Assembly (NCBI GenBank): GCA_947581825.1
Contig: CANPVP010000011.1
Coordinates: 1-53,872 of the forward strand
Reading direction: 5' to 3'
DNA from: an uncultured Clostridia bacterium
GTDB lineage: Bacteria; Bacillota; Clostridia; TANB77; CAG-508
Length of the DNA: 53,872 nucleotides
Part shown: piece by piece, positions 1 through 9,411 of the stretch
Layout: every line of letters starts with the position of its first letter
Position numbering within the stretch: position 1 is the stretch's first letter
The notes under the pieces: model-generated
The model's input: the letters and a program-made list of their open reading frames with translations, nothing else
Told to the model about the DNA's origin: nothing
Database searches by the model: none
Translations under genes and position numbers: made by a program

Positions 1-421
1 TCTGGTAAAAGGACATTGAATTTTTTTATCAATTTAACTTTGTATTTTTTTATCAATTTTATATTGACTTTTACAAATATACACAGCCAGAACGAAGGTA
101 CATTGTTTAATGTAATTATATGATAACATTTTTTTTTATATTTGTCAAATATGAATTTTTTTAAATATTTAAGGATATCTGTGTCTATTTCTCACTTGCA
201 TTATAATCGCATTAAAATTTTTTTATAAACATCTAAATAATTTATTAATAAAAAATTATTTCCAAAAGAAATATTAGATAATTTTGATTTAATAATTTCT
301 GATAAATCTATTTACTTTTTTCGACACTAATGATAATATAAATCTGAAAGTAAAAATTAAATTATTGTTAAACCAAACAATAAGAATTACAAGAGGATAA
401 AAACAAGGGGAGGAATAAAAA
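1..421. other. Gene-free leader with short direct repeats
   Basis: No credible gene. It holds a 16-bp direct repeat (ATTTTTTTATCAATTT at 20-35 and 44-59, period 24) and a 17-bp sequence AATGTAATTATATGATA at 109-125 that recurs at 3477-3493 upstream of another gene. The short ORF on the minus strand reaching 561 is antisense to the next gene and has no support. Confidence 0.6.
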
Positions 422-1651
422 ATGAGTTTAAAATTAAAAGAAAAAAAAGGGATAACGCTAATAGCTTTAGTAATTACTATAGTAATAATTTTGCTAGTAG
501 CTGTGGGAATTTTCATAGTTATAAATTCAAAAAATACTAATGAAATAAAAAATTCAAACAATTATAGTAAAGATGAAAATAGAAATTCAAACAATGATTT
601 ATCTATAAATAACTCTACATATGATTCTAACTTTTTAGAAAAAGTAGATGATTTTGAAGAACTAGAAGGAAAAATTATAGATATGAAAAATTCTGGAAAT
701 GATTTATATGTTAGCACAATAAATAAAGTGTATCGTTATAAATATAGTAAATTTGAGGAAGTGCTAGAGTCTACAAAATCTATAAAATGTATATTTTTGA
801 TTGGATATGATACTGTTATTTTGCAAAATTCAGATAATTCATATAGTATATATGCTAAAGATGACAAGTCATCAGATACAGGAATGTCATCTTTATATAA
901 AGAATTAGAAGGTATAGAAATAGAAAATATAATTTATGCAATGGACAGTGATAATAGTAATAAATTTATTTTGATTAGAGAATATGATGAAGGCTATTAT
1001 GTTGATATGTATGAGTTAGATAATAACAAAAATGTAAAATCAAAAGAATTAAAAATACCATTACATCTTAGTTTAGGAATGAACAATTCTAAAGAAGTAA
1101 ATAATATTAAACAAATATATGTAAAAAATGAAAGTAAGCTAATTTTTACATTGTCTGATGGAAAGGTTTATGAAACAGGATTGAGTATTTCATTTTCCGA
1201 TATAAGCAATGGTTATATTAAACTTTATATGGAAGGTACAGATGTAGAAAATTTGAATAATGTAAACAAGGTTTATACCGAGGGTAGCACATTTAAATAT
1301 GGAAGACCAATGTTTGAAAAATTGGGAGACAAGAATAATCTATATACATATAATAGTAAAGTTTCTGACTCATTTGTAGGAAATCCAGATGAACAATATA
1401 AAATTAGTATACCATTACCAAATGGATATACAACTGACGATATAAAAAATGTTATATTTGATGAAGATTTAATTATTGAGTTTAATGATAATAATATATA
1501 TGTGTCAAATAGCAATAATTTAAGCAATCTACTATATAATGAAAACTTATCTTTATTAAATAAAAGTAGTAAGATTAAAAAGATAGATTTAAAAAGTTCA
1601 GAGTTTATTGTTTTAATGGATGATAATTGTATATATGAAATTGATTTTTAA
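422..1651 (+). CDS. Prepilin-like surface protein with beta-rich exported domain
   Basis: A 409-residue protein. Residues 1-10 are Lys-rich, followed by GITLIALV and a hydrophobic helix to about residue 33, the layout of a type IV pilin or pseudopilin signal. The usual Glu at position +5 is not seen, so cleavage by a prepilin peptidase is uncertain. The rest is Asn/Ser-rich then repetitive beta-strand sequence with Tyr-Lys and Gly-Asn turns, possibly a propeller-like fold. GGGGAGG lies just upstream of the ATG. The same N-terminal type begins the large protein at 52039. I do not recognise the ectodomain; anchoring to the membrane or a pilus-like structure is inferred from the N-terminus. Confidence 0.75.
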   Translation: MSLKLKEKKGITLIALVITIVIILLVAVGIFIVINSKNTNEIKNSNNYSKDENRNSNNDLSINNSTYDSNFLEKVDDFEELEGKIIDMKNSGNDLYVSTINKVYRYKYSKFEEVLESTKSIKCIFLIGYDTVILQNSDNSYSIYAKDDKSSDTGMSSLYKELEGIEIENIIYAMDSDNSNKFILIREYDEGYYVDMYELDNNKNVKSKELKIPLHLSLGMNNSKEVNNIKQIYVKNESKLIFTLSDGKVYETGLSISFSDISNGYIKLYMEGTDVENLNNVNKVYTEGSTFKYGRPMFEKLGDKNNLYTYNSKVSDSFVGNPDEQYKISIPLPNGYTTDDIKNVIFDEDLIIEFNDNNIYVSNSNNLSNLLYNENLSLLNKSSKIKKIDLKSSEFIVLMDDNCIYEIDF

Positions 1652-1695
1652 TAAAGTTTAAATTAATTATATAAAGAAAATAGGAGAAGTAAAAA

Positions 1696-2172
1696 ATGGG
1701 CGAAGTAGAAATAAAACCAATTGCTTTATTAATAAGTTTCATAATTTGGTTAGATATAGATATAACTGTTTGTAAAAACTTGGCAAAAAACAAATATAAA
1801 AAGAAATCTGACAAATTTATAGAAAAAGCTAAAGCTAACGGTAACTATGTAATTGGTGAAGAAGTAAAATCACAATATTATCCTTCGTGGAGAGATGATA
1901 ATGGTACATACCATGAAGAAAGCTATAAAGTGATTTATGAATATATAGTTAATGGAAAAAAATATAAGAAAAAATTATATTATTATGACAATGAATACCC
2001 ACTTAAACAAAATATTTATTATAAGGCTGGAAATCCAAGAAAATCGATTGCTGGGACAGAAGACAAAAATGGATTTATTTTTACAATGTTATCACTATGT
2101 CCATTTTTTTCTGTATTTGTAGGAATACCAATGTTGGCATGGGGGATTACCATTTTAATTAACATATTTTAA
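1696..2172 (+). CDS. DUF3592-like membrane protein
   Basis: A 158-residue protein with an N-terminal hydrophobic segment (about 7-25), a soluble beta-rich middle and a C-terminal membrane helix (about 130-157). The middle stretch, YEYIVNGKKY followed by KQNIYYKAGNPRKS, resembles the DUF3592 pattern of a small extracytoplasmic beta domain between two helices. AGGAGAAG precedes the ATG. It lies between the prepilin-like protein and the DUF2207-like protein on the same strand with short gaps, so they probably share a transcript. No function is known for the family. Confidence 0.7.
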   Translation: MGEVEIKPIALLISFIIWLDIDITVCKNLAKNKYKKKSDKFIEKAKANGNYVIGEEVKSQYYPSWRDDNGTYHEESYKVIYEYIVNGKKYKKKLYYYDNEYPLKQNIYYKAGNPRKSIAGTEDKNGFIFTMLSLCPFFSVFVGIPMLAWGITILINIF

Positions 2173-2190
2173 GTAATAAAAGGGAGAAAT

Positions 2191-3321
2191 ATGAAAAAAA
2201 TATTAAAGAAAAAGAATATAAAATATTATTTAATTTTTTATGTAATAATTGAATTTATATCCAGATTTAGTTTAATTAGAGGGATAACAACTTATATTTA
2301 TAGTTTTTTTGAAATAGCAGTTAAATCTCCGAATCCAGAAACTTTTATTAAAGCTATAGTTATATTAATAATAATGCTAATATTATGGGGATTATCATTT
2401 TTATTAATTACATTGCCTATTACAGTTGTTTTATTAGCAAGAAAAACTGTTGATACTACACAAGAAATGCAAAATAGAAAATATACATCAAGAGAAAATA
2501 TAATATATTATAGAGAAAAATTAAAGGGAGTATCACCAACAACAATTAGCTTGATGCAAAATCTAAAAGTTGAAGAAGAAAAAGATTTAACAGCTACTAT
2601 AATGAAATTACAATTAAATAAAAACATATTAATAGAAGAAGATAATATAAAAGTATTGTCTGATGATGTATCAAATTTAATGCCTAATGAAAAACACTTA
2701 TTTTATATATTAAAAGAAGAAAAAATTAATAAAAAACAAATTGATGGTTGGAAAGATGTTGCTTTAGAAGAAGCTAAAAGACAAGGGTATATTAAAGAAA
2801 AGAAATCAACTACTGGTCTTTTAGTCAAAAAAGTTATTCTAATTACATTGTTTATTTTGTTTATTTTAGGTTTTAAATATGTTGGAAATAATTTTATAGC
2901 TATGATGGACAATCTTGAAAATATAGGTATAACTGAAGAAATGCAAATATATGAAATAGCAGAAAATGGAAATTTTGACTTTTTCCTTAATACAGTATTT
3001 CAAGCTCTTGTTTGTGTTATATGCATAGTTGGAATGTTTGGATGGCCAATATTTTATATAGTTTACACTATAAGATATCAAAACAAAAATAATTCGTTGA
3101 AAAGAACAATTAAAGGTGAAAAACTAACAGATGAAATACTAGGAATGAAAAGATTTATCCATGACTTTAGTATGCTAGATAAAGCTGATAAAGAATCAAT
3201 AATATTATGGGATGATTTTTTAGTATATGCAATTGTTTTAGAAGAAAATGAGAAAATAATAGAAGAAATATTGAAATTGAAAAATGTAAAGAACTTTGAT
3301 AGCAGATTAATTATTCAATAA
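2191..3321 (+). CDS. DUF2207-like multi-pass membrane protein
   Basis: A 376-residue protein with hydrophobic segments near 12-32, 50-85, 213-233 and 265-295. The cytoplasmic region around 105-140 (YYREKLKGVSPTTISLM) and the C-terminal stretch with GMKRFIHDFS and LWDDFLVYAIVLE match the C-terminal half of DUF2207 proteins. The long extracytoplasmic N-terminal domain of typical DUF2207 members is missing, so this is a short form. AGGGAGAAA precedes the ATG, 18 bases after the previous gene, consistent with one operon. Function is unknown; an envelope role is inferred. Confidence 0.72.
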   Translation: MKKILKKKNIKYYLIFYVIIEFISRFSLIRGITTYIYSFFEIAVKSPNPETFIKAIVILIIMLILWGLSFLLITLPITVVLLARKTVDTTQEMQNRKYTSRENIIYYREKLKGVSPTTISLMQNLKVEEEKDLTATIMKLQLNKNILIEEDNIKVLSDDVSNLMPNEKHLFYILKEEKINKKQIDGWKDVALEEAKRQGYIKEKKSTTGLLVKKVILITLFILFILGFKYVGNNFIAMMDNLENIGITEEMQIYEIAENGNFDFFLNTVFQALVCVICIVGMFGWPIFYIVYTIRYQNKNNSLKRTIKGEKLTDEILGMKRFIHDFSMLDKADKESIILWDDFLVYAIVLEENEKIIEEILKLKNVKNFDSRLIIQ

Positions 3322-3396
3322 TAGATATATTATATTTTATATTATCATTTTTTATATAAACAAAACAATATTGCTATATCAAGATTCTTTTGGAAG

Positions 3397-3424
3397 GGGC
3401 TAACTACCTATGGGCTGTTAGCCC
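3397..3424 (+). terminator. Stem-loop terminator after the envelope cluster
   Basis: GGGCTAAC at 3397-3404 pairs with GTTAGCCC at 3417-3424 (8 bp, 12-base loop), followed by CTCTTT. The T-tract is weak, but the position is right for ending the 422-3321 transcript. Confidence 0.6.
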
Positions 3425-3476
3425 TCTTTAATGCATATCACATTTTTTATTAATTTTCTATAAATAATAATCAACA

Positions 3477-3493
3477 ATGTAATTATATGATAT
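3477..3493 (+). repeat. 17-bp upstream repeat, second copy
   Basis: AATGTAATTATATGATA, identical to 109-125. Both copies lie upstream of plus-strand genes (60 and about 300 bases away), so this may be part of a shared promoter or binding site rather than chance AT-rich sequence. Confidence 0.45.
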
Positions 3494-3552
3494 TATATAT
3501 TTATAAACACATACATTATCTAAAATTAAAAAAATTAGGGGGATTTTAATAT

Positions 3553-4443
3553 ATGAGAAAATCTGATTATGATTCTATTTTTAATGAAATTTATAAAAAG
3601 GATAAGAAAATGAAAGAGGATATTATTTCTTATAAAGAAATAAAGAAAATGCTATGTGACATAAGAAAAAACAAAGCAAAAACAACTAAAAAATATTCAA
3701 AAGAAAGAGAAGTTGCTGAATTATATGCTTTAGCTACAGGAATTATAGCCTGTGCAATGCATTTCAGTGCAGATTCAATGAAAGAAAAATATAAAAAAGA
3801 TAATACTGTATATTTTTCGTTATTAACTAATATGTCTAATGATATTCTTGGAATTATAAATTTAATAGATAATGGATTTGAATTTCAAGCAAAAATATTA
3901 ATTAGAAATTTAATGGAATTAATGTATACTCTTTTAGTTACTATGATTAACGAAGAAAAAAGAATAGAATACTTTGAATCCGCAGATTTAGGAAATTCAT
4001 ATGCAGTATGGCAAAAAAATTTTAAAATGTCAAAATTAAATGAAGAATTAGCAAAGTATGAAGAAACTGTTTTTGATAAAGAATTACAACAAGAAATGAA
4101 AGAACAAAGAAGAAATATGTACCAATATTATTCTTCATATGTTCATAACGATTTTCTTTCTATGGTTATGGGGTGTCACTCAATTGATAAAAAAGATAAT
4201 CCAGATGATAGTGAATTTTATTATAATTTATGGGGTATGTACAATAATGAAAGTAAAGAAATTCTAGAAACTGTTAATAAATTAATATGGATACACTTAA
4301 TGTATTTTAGATATATAATTAGTAAATCTGTATACTATAATAGGTCTAATTACATTTCAAAAGAAAATATATCTCTTTGGAATAGTGGTTTTTTAATTAT
4401 ATTTATGATTGAAAAAATGTTAAAGCGTATTTATAAAAATTAA
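3553..4443 (+). CDS. DUF5677-like alpha-helical protein
   Basis: A 296-residue, mostly helical protein. The central block (FSLLTNMSNDILGIINLIDNG, then IRNLMELMYTLLVTMIN) and the later Tyr/His segment (MYQYYSSYVHND) resemble DUF5677-type helical bundles found scattered in bacterial accessory regions. The N-terminal 50 residues are strongly basic. A clear RBS (TTAGGGGGATTTT) precedes the ATG. It stands alone between two terminators. No catalytic motif is visible, and the family link is by general pattern only. Confidence 0.6.
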   Translation: MRKSDYDSIFNEIYKKDKKMKEDIISYKEIKKMLCDIRKNKAKTTKKYSKEREVAELYALATGIIACAMHFSADSMKEKYKKDNTVYFSLLTNMSNDILGIINLIDNGFEFQAKILIRNLMELMYTLLVTMINEEKRIEYFESADLGNSYAVWQKNFKMSKLNEELAKYEETVFDKELQQEMKEQRRNMYQYYSSYVHNDFLSMVMGCHSIDKKDNPDDSEFYYNLWGMYNNESKEILETVNKLIWIHLMYFRYIISKSVYYNRSNYISKENISLWNSGFLIIFMIEKMLKRIYKN

Positions 4444-4459
4444 AAAGATAATAAAAAAA

Positions 4460-4493
4460 GAACTAGATAACTGTTATAGGAGAAATCTAGTTC
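4460..4493. terminator. Stem-loop between convergent genes
   Basis: GAACTAGAT at 4460-4468 pairs with ATCTAGTTC at 4485-4493 (9 bp perfect). A-run before and AATAAA after; it could serve both the 3553 gene and, less closely, the minus-strand gene ending at 4613. Confidence 0.6.
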
Positions 4494-4612
4494 AATAAAC
4501 AAAAAATAATAAAACATATAAATATATGATTTATAGTCACATTTTAGCAAAACAAATTATATAAGTCAATAAAAAAATAAAAAAAATGCAAAAAAATAAA
4601 TAAAAATGTATA

Positions 4613-6121
4613 TTATGATAAATCAATATCTAAAATTTTTAAATTTTTAATAGCAGGGTCATAAATATTTTTTCCCATGTAATCAAACCTAGAACCATGA
4701 CATGGGCAATCCCAAGTTTTATCTACATTATTCCATGAAAGTAAACAGCCTAAATGGGTACAAATAGGATGAACAGCAAAAATATTACCAGAACTATCTT
4801 TATAAATGCCAACCTTTTGTCCGTTTATATCTATAATAGAACCGCTATTATTTTCTATAGTTTCTAATGTATCAGAAGGAATTTTAAATTTATCAATAAC
4901 AATTGAAGAAACTGATTGTTTAATCATGTTTTTCATTTCCCATCTATTTTTTACAGGACTCATACGTGTTGAAGAAAATACATCTTCATATTTATTTGAG
5001 TTGCCTAAAATTTTATCTTTAATTATATTTGCTGCAACATTAGAAGAAGTCATTCCCCACTTATTAAAACCAGTACCAATATAAATATTAGGATAAATAT
5101 TAGAAAATTCACCTATATATGGAACTTTATCTAGGGTAATACAATCTCTAGTGTTCCATCTATATAAAATTTCTGAATTAGGGTATAATTTCTTCGCTTC
5201 TTTTTCTAAAGCTCCATATGTTAAATTATAATTTATTTCATCACCAGTTTTATGACCGCCACCGCCTAAAAGTAAAATATCTTTATCTTTATATTTTGCA
5301 GTCCTAAAAGAATAGATAGGAGGTGTATTATTTATATACATACCATCGAATAATTTTGTTTTAGTATCAACTCCTATTACATATGAAGTATCTTGATACA
5401 TTTTTAAAAAATAAAATCCAGGTATATTTAAAAATGGATAATGACATGCAAGAACAACATATTTACACCTAATATAATTGTTATTAGCAAATACTAAATA
5501 TTCATTTTTATCTTTTTTTATATCAAAAACGCAAGTATTTATATATATTTTACTATTATTTTTTAAAATTAAATTTGCTAAAGATAACATATATTTTCTT
5601 GGGTGAAATTGTGCCTGATTTGGAAATTCAATTGCACCTGATATTTTTATAGGTAGGCTAGTATTGTTAACAAATTTACAATTAAAACCTAAAGATTTTA
5701 CGATATCAACTTCCTTTTCTATTTTAGGAACTTCACTAATATCCGTTGTATATACATAATTGCTTTTTATTTCAAAATCACATTCTATATTCTCATTTTC
5801 AATTATATTTTTTATGTTCATTATTGCTTGCTCATTTGCATCTAAATATTTTTGGGCAAAATCTTTACTAAAAGAATTATATAAATAATTGTAAATAAGA
5901 CCATGTTGACTCGTTATTTTAGCAGTAGTATTTCCACTTGCTTTCATACCAATATCATACTTGTCTAAAACAATAACATTCATATTTTCTTTTGATAAAT
6001 AATAAGCAGTAGTTAATCCTAAAATACCTGCACCAATAATACATATATCGGTTTCTAAATTTTCATTAACACTATCTAAATGTAAACTACCTTGTGTAGA
6101 ATCTATCCAATAAGAATTCAA
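4613..6121 (-). CDS. FAD-dependent oxidoreductase with C-terminal Rieske domain
   Basis: About 502 residues. The N-terminus holds the Rossmann dinucleotide motif IGAGILGLTTAYYL, then a DAO-type oxidoreductase body; the C-terminal 90 residues form a Rieske [2Fe-2S] domain with CTHLGC near 454-459 and CPCHGS about 14 residues later, giving the Cys-His/Cys-His ligands. This is a known fused architecture (DAO plus Rieske), predicted to move electrons between a flavin and the cluster; the substrate is unknown. The start is taken as TTG at 6121 because GAGGAA lies 9 bases upstream; the in-frame GTG at 6130 would abut the RBS. Divergent from the M18 peptidase. Confidence 0.88.
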   Translation of the reverse strand: MNSYWIDSTQGSLHLDSVNENLETDICIIGAGILGLTTAYYLSKENMNVIVLDKYDIGMKASGNTTAKITSQHGLIYNYLYNSFSKDFAQKYLDANEQAIMNIKNIIENENIECDFEIKSNYVYTTDISEVPKIEKEVDIVKSLGFNCKFVNNTSLPIKISGAIEFPNQAQFHPRKYMLSLANLILKNNSKIYINTCVFDIKKDKNEYLVFANNNYIRCKYVVLACHYPFLNIPGFYFLKMYQDTSYVIGVDTKTKLFDGMYINNTPPIYSFRTAKYKDKDILLLGGGGHKTGDEINYNLTYGALEKEAKKLYPNSEILYRWNTRDCITLDKVPYIGEFSNIYPNIYIGTGFNKWGMTSSNVAANIIKDKILGNSNKYEDVFSSTRMSPVKNRWEMKNMIKQSVSSIVIDKFKIPSDTLETIENNSGSIIDINGQKVGIYKDSSGNIFAVHPICTHLGCLLSWNNVDKTWDCPCHGSRFDYMGKNIYDPAIKNLKILDIDLS

Positions 6122-6239
6122 AAAAATCACTTCCTCTTGTAACTATTATTACAAAATTTAGTAAAATTATAATAATTTTATTAAATTTATGGAAAAATGA
6201 GAATAATAATGATATACTGATAAATGATAGGAGGTTATT

Positions 6240-7637
6240 ATGGAAGAAAATTTAAAAGAAAAACTTTTTAATAAAAAAGAAAATGGATGGAAAAAACTGG
6301 ATATTCAAGAAAAAGATGATATTTTTGCATTTTCTAAAGAATATATGAATTTTTTAAATAATGCAAAAACAGAAAGAGAAGCTATTGTAGAGGCTAAAAA
6401 AATGGCAGAAGAAAATGGATTTAAAGATATTTCAAATTTCCAAACTTTAAATCCTGGTGATAAAGTATATTTCATAAATAGAGAAAAAAGTATGTATTTA
6501 GCAATTATAGGAACAGAAAAAATAGAAAATGGAGTTCATATTATTGGTTCACATATAGATTCTCCAAGATTAGATTTAAAACCAAATCCAATATATGAAG
6601 ATGGAGGATTTGCATATTTTAAAACTCATTATTATGGAGGTATAAAAAAGTACCAATGGACAACAATTCCAATTAGTATTCATGGTGTTATAGTAAAACC
6701 AAATGGAGAAAAGGTAACAATAAGTATAGGTGAAGATGAAAATGATCCAATATTTACAATAACAGATTTATTGCCACATTTGGCCCAAGAACAAATGGAG
6801 AAAAAATTAAAAAATGGTATTGATGGAGAAGATTTAAATTTATTAATTGGAAGTATACCATATGATGTAGAAAAAGAATCTGATAAAGTTAAATTAAATA
6901 TATTAAATATTCTAAATCAAAAATATGGAATAACGGAAGCAGATTTTTTAAGTTCAGAAATAGAATTAGTACCAGCATTTAAAGCAAGAAGTTTAGGATT
7001 TGACAGCAGCATGGTTGCAAGCTATGGTCAAGATGATAGAGTATGTGCATATACTTCACTAGCAGCTATGATGAAATTAGAAAATGTAAAAAGCACAGCA
7101 GTATGTATATTATCAGATAAAGAAGAAATAGGAAGTATGGGAAATACGGGTATGGAATCTCATATGTTTGATTATTTTATATCTGAATTATTAAATAAAA
7201 CAGGAGAGAATAGACCAAACCTACTAGACAAAGTATTTTGCTATTCAAAAATGCTTTCTTCAGATGTAGATGCAGGATTTGACCCAATATATGCTTCGGT
7301 ATCAGATAAATATAATTCAGGATATTTAGGTCATGGAATAGGATTAAATAAATACACAGGTGCAAGAGGAAAATCAGGTGCTTCTGATGCAAATGCGGAA
7401 TATGTAGCTTGGGTAAGAAATATATTAGAAAAAAATAATATTAGATATCAAATATCTGAACTTGGAAAAGTAGATGTTGGAGGAGGAGGAACTATTGCAT
7501 ATATCTTAGCTAATAAAGGTGTAGATGTAATTGATTGTGGTGTTCCAGTACTTTCTATGCATGCTCCTTATGAAGTTACAAGTAAATATGATATTTATTC
7601 AGCATTTAAAGCATATAAAGCTTTTTGGAATGAGTAA
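6240..7637 (+). CDS. apeA: M18 family aminopeptidase
   Basis: A 465-residue cytosolic zinc aminopeptidase of family M18, expected to trim N-terminal (often acidic) residues from peptides. Visible family marks: GSHIDSPRLDLKP (metal-binding His-x-Asp), SDKEEIGSMG (catalytic and metal-binding Glu pair), SSDVDAGFDP, and the C-terminal LSMHAPYE (His ligand). Length fits the bacterial ApeA-type group. ATGATAGGAGG gives a strong RBS. It is followed by a hairpin at 7661-7682, so it is probably monocistronic. Confidence 0.92.
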   Translation: MEENLKEKLFNKKENGWKKLDIQEKDDIFAFSKEYMNFLNNAKTEREAIVEAKKMAEENGFKDISNFQTLNPGDKVYFINREKSMYLAIIGTEKIENGVHIIGSHIDSPRLDLKPNPIYEDGGFAYFKTHYYGGIKKYQWTTIPISIHGVIVKPNGEKVTISIGEDENDPIFTITDLLPHLAQEQMEKKLKNGIDGEDLNLLIGSIPYDVEKESDKVKLNILNILNQKYGITEADFLSSEIELVPAFKARSLGFDSSMVASYGQDDRVCAYTSLAAMMKLENVKSTAVCILSDKEEIGSMGNTGMESHMFDYFISELLNKTGENRPNLLDKVFCYSKMLSSDVDAGFDPIYASVSDKYNSGYLGHGIGLNKYTGARGKSGASDANAEYVAWVRNILEKNNIRYQISELGKVDVGGGGTIAYILANKGVDVIDCGVPVLSMHAPYEVTSKYDIYSAFKAYKAFWNE

Positions 7638-7660
7638 GATAAATTTGAAAATAAAAAATA

Positions 7661-7682
7661 AGCAAGGGTTTAAATCCTTGCT
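7661..7682. terminator. Bidirectional terminator
   Basis: AGCAAGG at 7661-7667 pairs with CCTTGCT at 7676-7682. T-rich on both sides: a long T-tract for minus-strand transcripts and a shorter one for apeA. It ends the ATPase transcript coming from the right. Confidence 0.75.
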
Positions 7683-7691
7683 ATTTCTATT

Positions 7692-7740
7692 GTGAGCCGA
7701 AACTTTCTAAATCCGAACCCTATTTATTTAGAAAATGGAA
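7692..7740 (-). repeat. 49-bp dispersed repeat, copy 1
   Basis: Shares 47 of 49 bases with 9360-9408. It contains an internal stem (TTTCTAAAT and ATTTAGAAA). On the minus strand it lies just after a gene's stop codon and just before a terminator, like copy 2. Confidence 0.85.
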
Positions 7741-7781
7741 TTGAGCTAATTATATTAACTTAAATTTAACTAGATATAATA

Positions 7782-8978
7782 TTAAAAATTATCATCTAAA
7801 AGAAAATCTATTAAATTCACATGTTTTATTCCATCAACTTCGTAAGATAAGTTATCTAATGTAATTACGTATTTAGGATAATTGTCATTTATTACATTAT
7901 AAGCTCCAAATTCTCTTTTTTTTGTATCTTCGTTAGGTATGCTAAATGCCACTTGCACATATATTTTTTTCTCTGGTTTAGTTGCGACAAAATCTATTTC
8001 GCCTTTTTTTGTTTTTCCTGTATATACATCATATCCTTTTATTATAAGTTCATTATATACAATATTTTCAAGTGCATAAGACTTATCTATTTCTGTTTTA
8101 TTATTTTTAATTTGAGCTATTCCTAAATCTGTTACATAATATTTGTTTAAAGTTTTTAATACTGCTTTACCATGTACATCATATCTATAAACCTTTCTAA
8201 TTAACAATGCCTTACAAAGAGCATCAAGGTAAGAATATATTGTTAATGTAGAAACTTCTCTTCCTTCATTTTTTAAAAAATTTATAATATTTTCAGCTGA
8301 AAACTCTCTTCCTATTGTATCTATAATATACTGCAAAATCAAATTAAATAAGGAGATATCTCTAATTTTTAATCTTTCTACTACATCTCTTAAAATAATT
8401 GAATCGAAGACACCATATAAATAATTTTTTATTGCTTCTTCTTTTTGAAACTCGAATCTATTTGGTAAGCTTCCCCATTTCACATAATTTTCAAATATTT
8501 CTTTAGTAGACTCTTTTTTGCCTAATAATTGTAGTACTTCCTTATATGATAATGGATTAATTTTGAAACTTACATATCTGCCTGAAAGTACAGTTGATAA
8601 TTCTTCTGATAATAGTCTACTATTTGAACCAGTTATAAATATACTAACTTTTTTTGATGCTCTTAATGAGTTTATAACTTTTTCAAAATTTTCAACATTT
8701 TGTATTTCGTCGAAAAATAAATAATATAATTTATCATCTTTAATTTTATCTTTCACATATTGATTTAATTTTTTATAATCTGATAGTTCTTCAAATTCAA
8801 TAAATTCAAAATTTACGTAAATAATATGCTCATCATCAATATTTTTTTCTCTTAATTCCTGAATAATTTGTTCAAGAATAACTGATTTACCACATCTACG
8901 AATTCCTACTAAAATTTTAATCAAATCACTATCATAAAAATCCCTTATTCTCTCTAAATATATTTCTCTTTTTAACAT
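7782..8978 (-). CDS. AAA_14 / DUF4143 ATP-binding protein
   Basis: A 398-residue P-loop ATPase. Walker A is GIRRCGKS near residue 28, Walker B is YLFFDEIQ near 92, followed by the sensor ITGSNS and LSGRY typical of AAA_14 proteins; the C-terminal half carries the DUF4143 nuclease-like fold with GEIDFVATKP and KIYVQVAFS. Members are common in host-associated Firmicutes and Bacteroidetes and their role is unknown. The start is the ATG at 8978, which has AGGTGATA upstream; an in-frame GTG at 8987 overlaps that RBS. Framed by two copies of the 49-bp repeat, which hints at a gained cassette. Confidence 0.9.
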   Translation of the reverse strand: MLKREIYLERIRDFYDSDLIKILVGIRRCGKSVILEQIIQELREKNIDDEHIIYVNFEFIEFEELSDYKKLNQYVKDKIKDDKLYYLFFDEIQNVENFEKVINSLRASKKVSIFITGSNSRLLSEELSTVLSGRYVSFKINPLSYKEVLQLLGKKESTKEIFENYVKWGSLPNRFEFQKEEAIKNYLYGVFDSIILRDVVERLKIRDISLFNLILQYIIDTIGREFSAENIINFLKNEGREVSTLTIYSYLDALCKALLIRKVYRYDVHGKAVLKTLNKYYVTDLGIAQIKNNKTEIDKSYALENIVYNELIIKGYDVYTGKTKKGEIDFVATKPEKKIYVQVAFSIPNEDTKKREFGAYNVINDNYPKYVITLDNLSYEVDGIKHVNLIDFLLDDNF

Positions 8979-9120
8979 ACTTATCACCTATATTTATTAT
9001 AGATAATATTTTAAATTTTGTCAAGTTATTTTTATATACAAAAATAACTTTTAATTTTGAGATTTAATTTTTTTATAAGATAATAAATTTTAATTACTCA
9101 TAATGTCAAAAGAAGAAATA

Positions 9121-9231
9121 TTATTCATTTTCCATCGTCTCTAATTCTTCTATAGTTTTTTTAACAACTTTTCCTTCTTTTAATTGTTTAGTTGTTTCAT
9201 CTATCCTAAAATTAATTAATGTTTGCGCCAT
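9121..9231 (-). pseudogene. Shrunken RelB/DinJ-like antitoxin remnant
   Basis: A 36-residue frame with a good RBS (AGAGGTGATATAT). It starts MAQTLINFRIDE, the typical N-terminus of RelB/DinJ-type ribbon-helix-helix antitoxins, and ends KEGKVVKKTIEELETMENE, like their C-terminal tail. The roughly 40 residues between these, including the rest of the DNA-binding domain, appear to be missing in frame. No toxin gene is next to it. It may be a deletion remnant or a micro-antitoxin; the first is more likely. Confidence 0.6.
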
Positions 9232-9305
9232 ATATATCACCTCTTTCAAATTGTAAAAAGGTAAAATAATGAAAATAGTAAGATTTAACAATTCTATATC
9301 TATAA

Positions 9306-9342
9306 AAAAACATTACCAGTTTTAATAACTGATAATGTTTTT
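9306..9342. terminator. Bidirectional terminator
   Basis: AAAAACATTA and TAATGTTTTT form the outer stem, extended by CAG/CTG inside. Poly-A before and poly-T after make it work both ways. It ends the Nudix transcript on the minus strand. Confidence 0.8.
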
Positions 9343-9359
9343 ATATATGCTTTTTCTTG

Positions 9360-9408
9360 GTGAGCCGAAACTTTCTAAATCCGAACCCCATATATTTAGA
9401 AAATGGAA
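9360..9408 (-). repeat. 49-bp dispersed repeat, copy 2
   Basis: Differs from 7692-7740 at two positions. It begins 4 bases past the Nudix stop codon and is followed on the minus strand by the terminator at 9306-9342. Confidence 0.85.
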
Positions 9409-9411
9409 TGA

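Noticed and set aside
7692..7740. A degenerate tRNA (the minus strand ends GGCTCAC, like tRNA-Arg)
   Set aside because: No D-arm, anticodon arm or 5-bp T-stem can be drawn; the internal 9-bp stem is not a T-arm.
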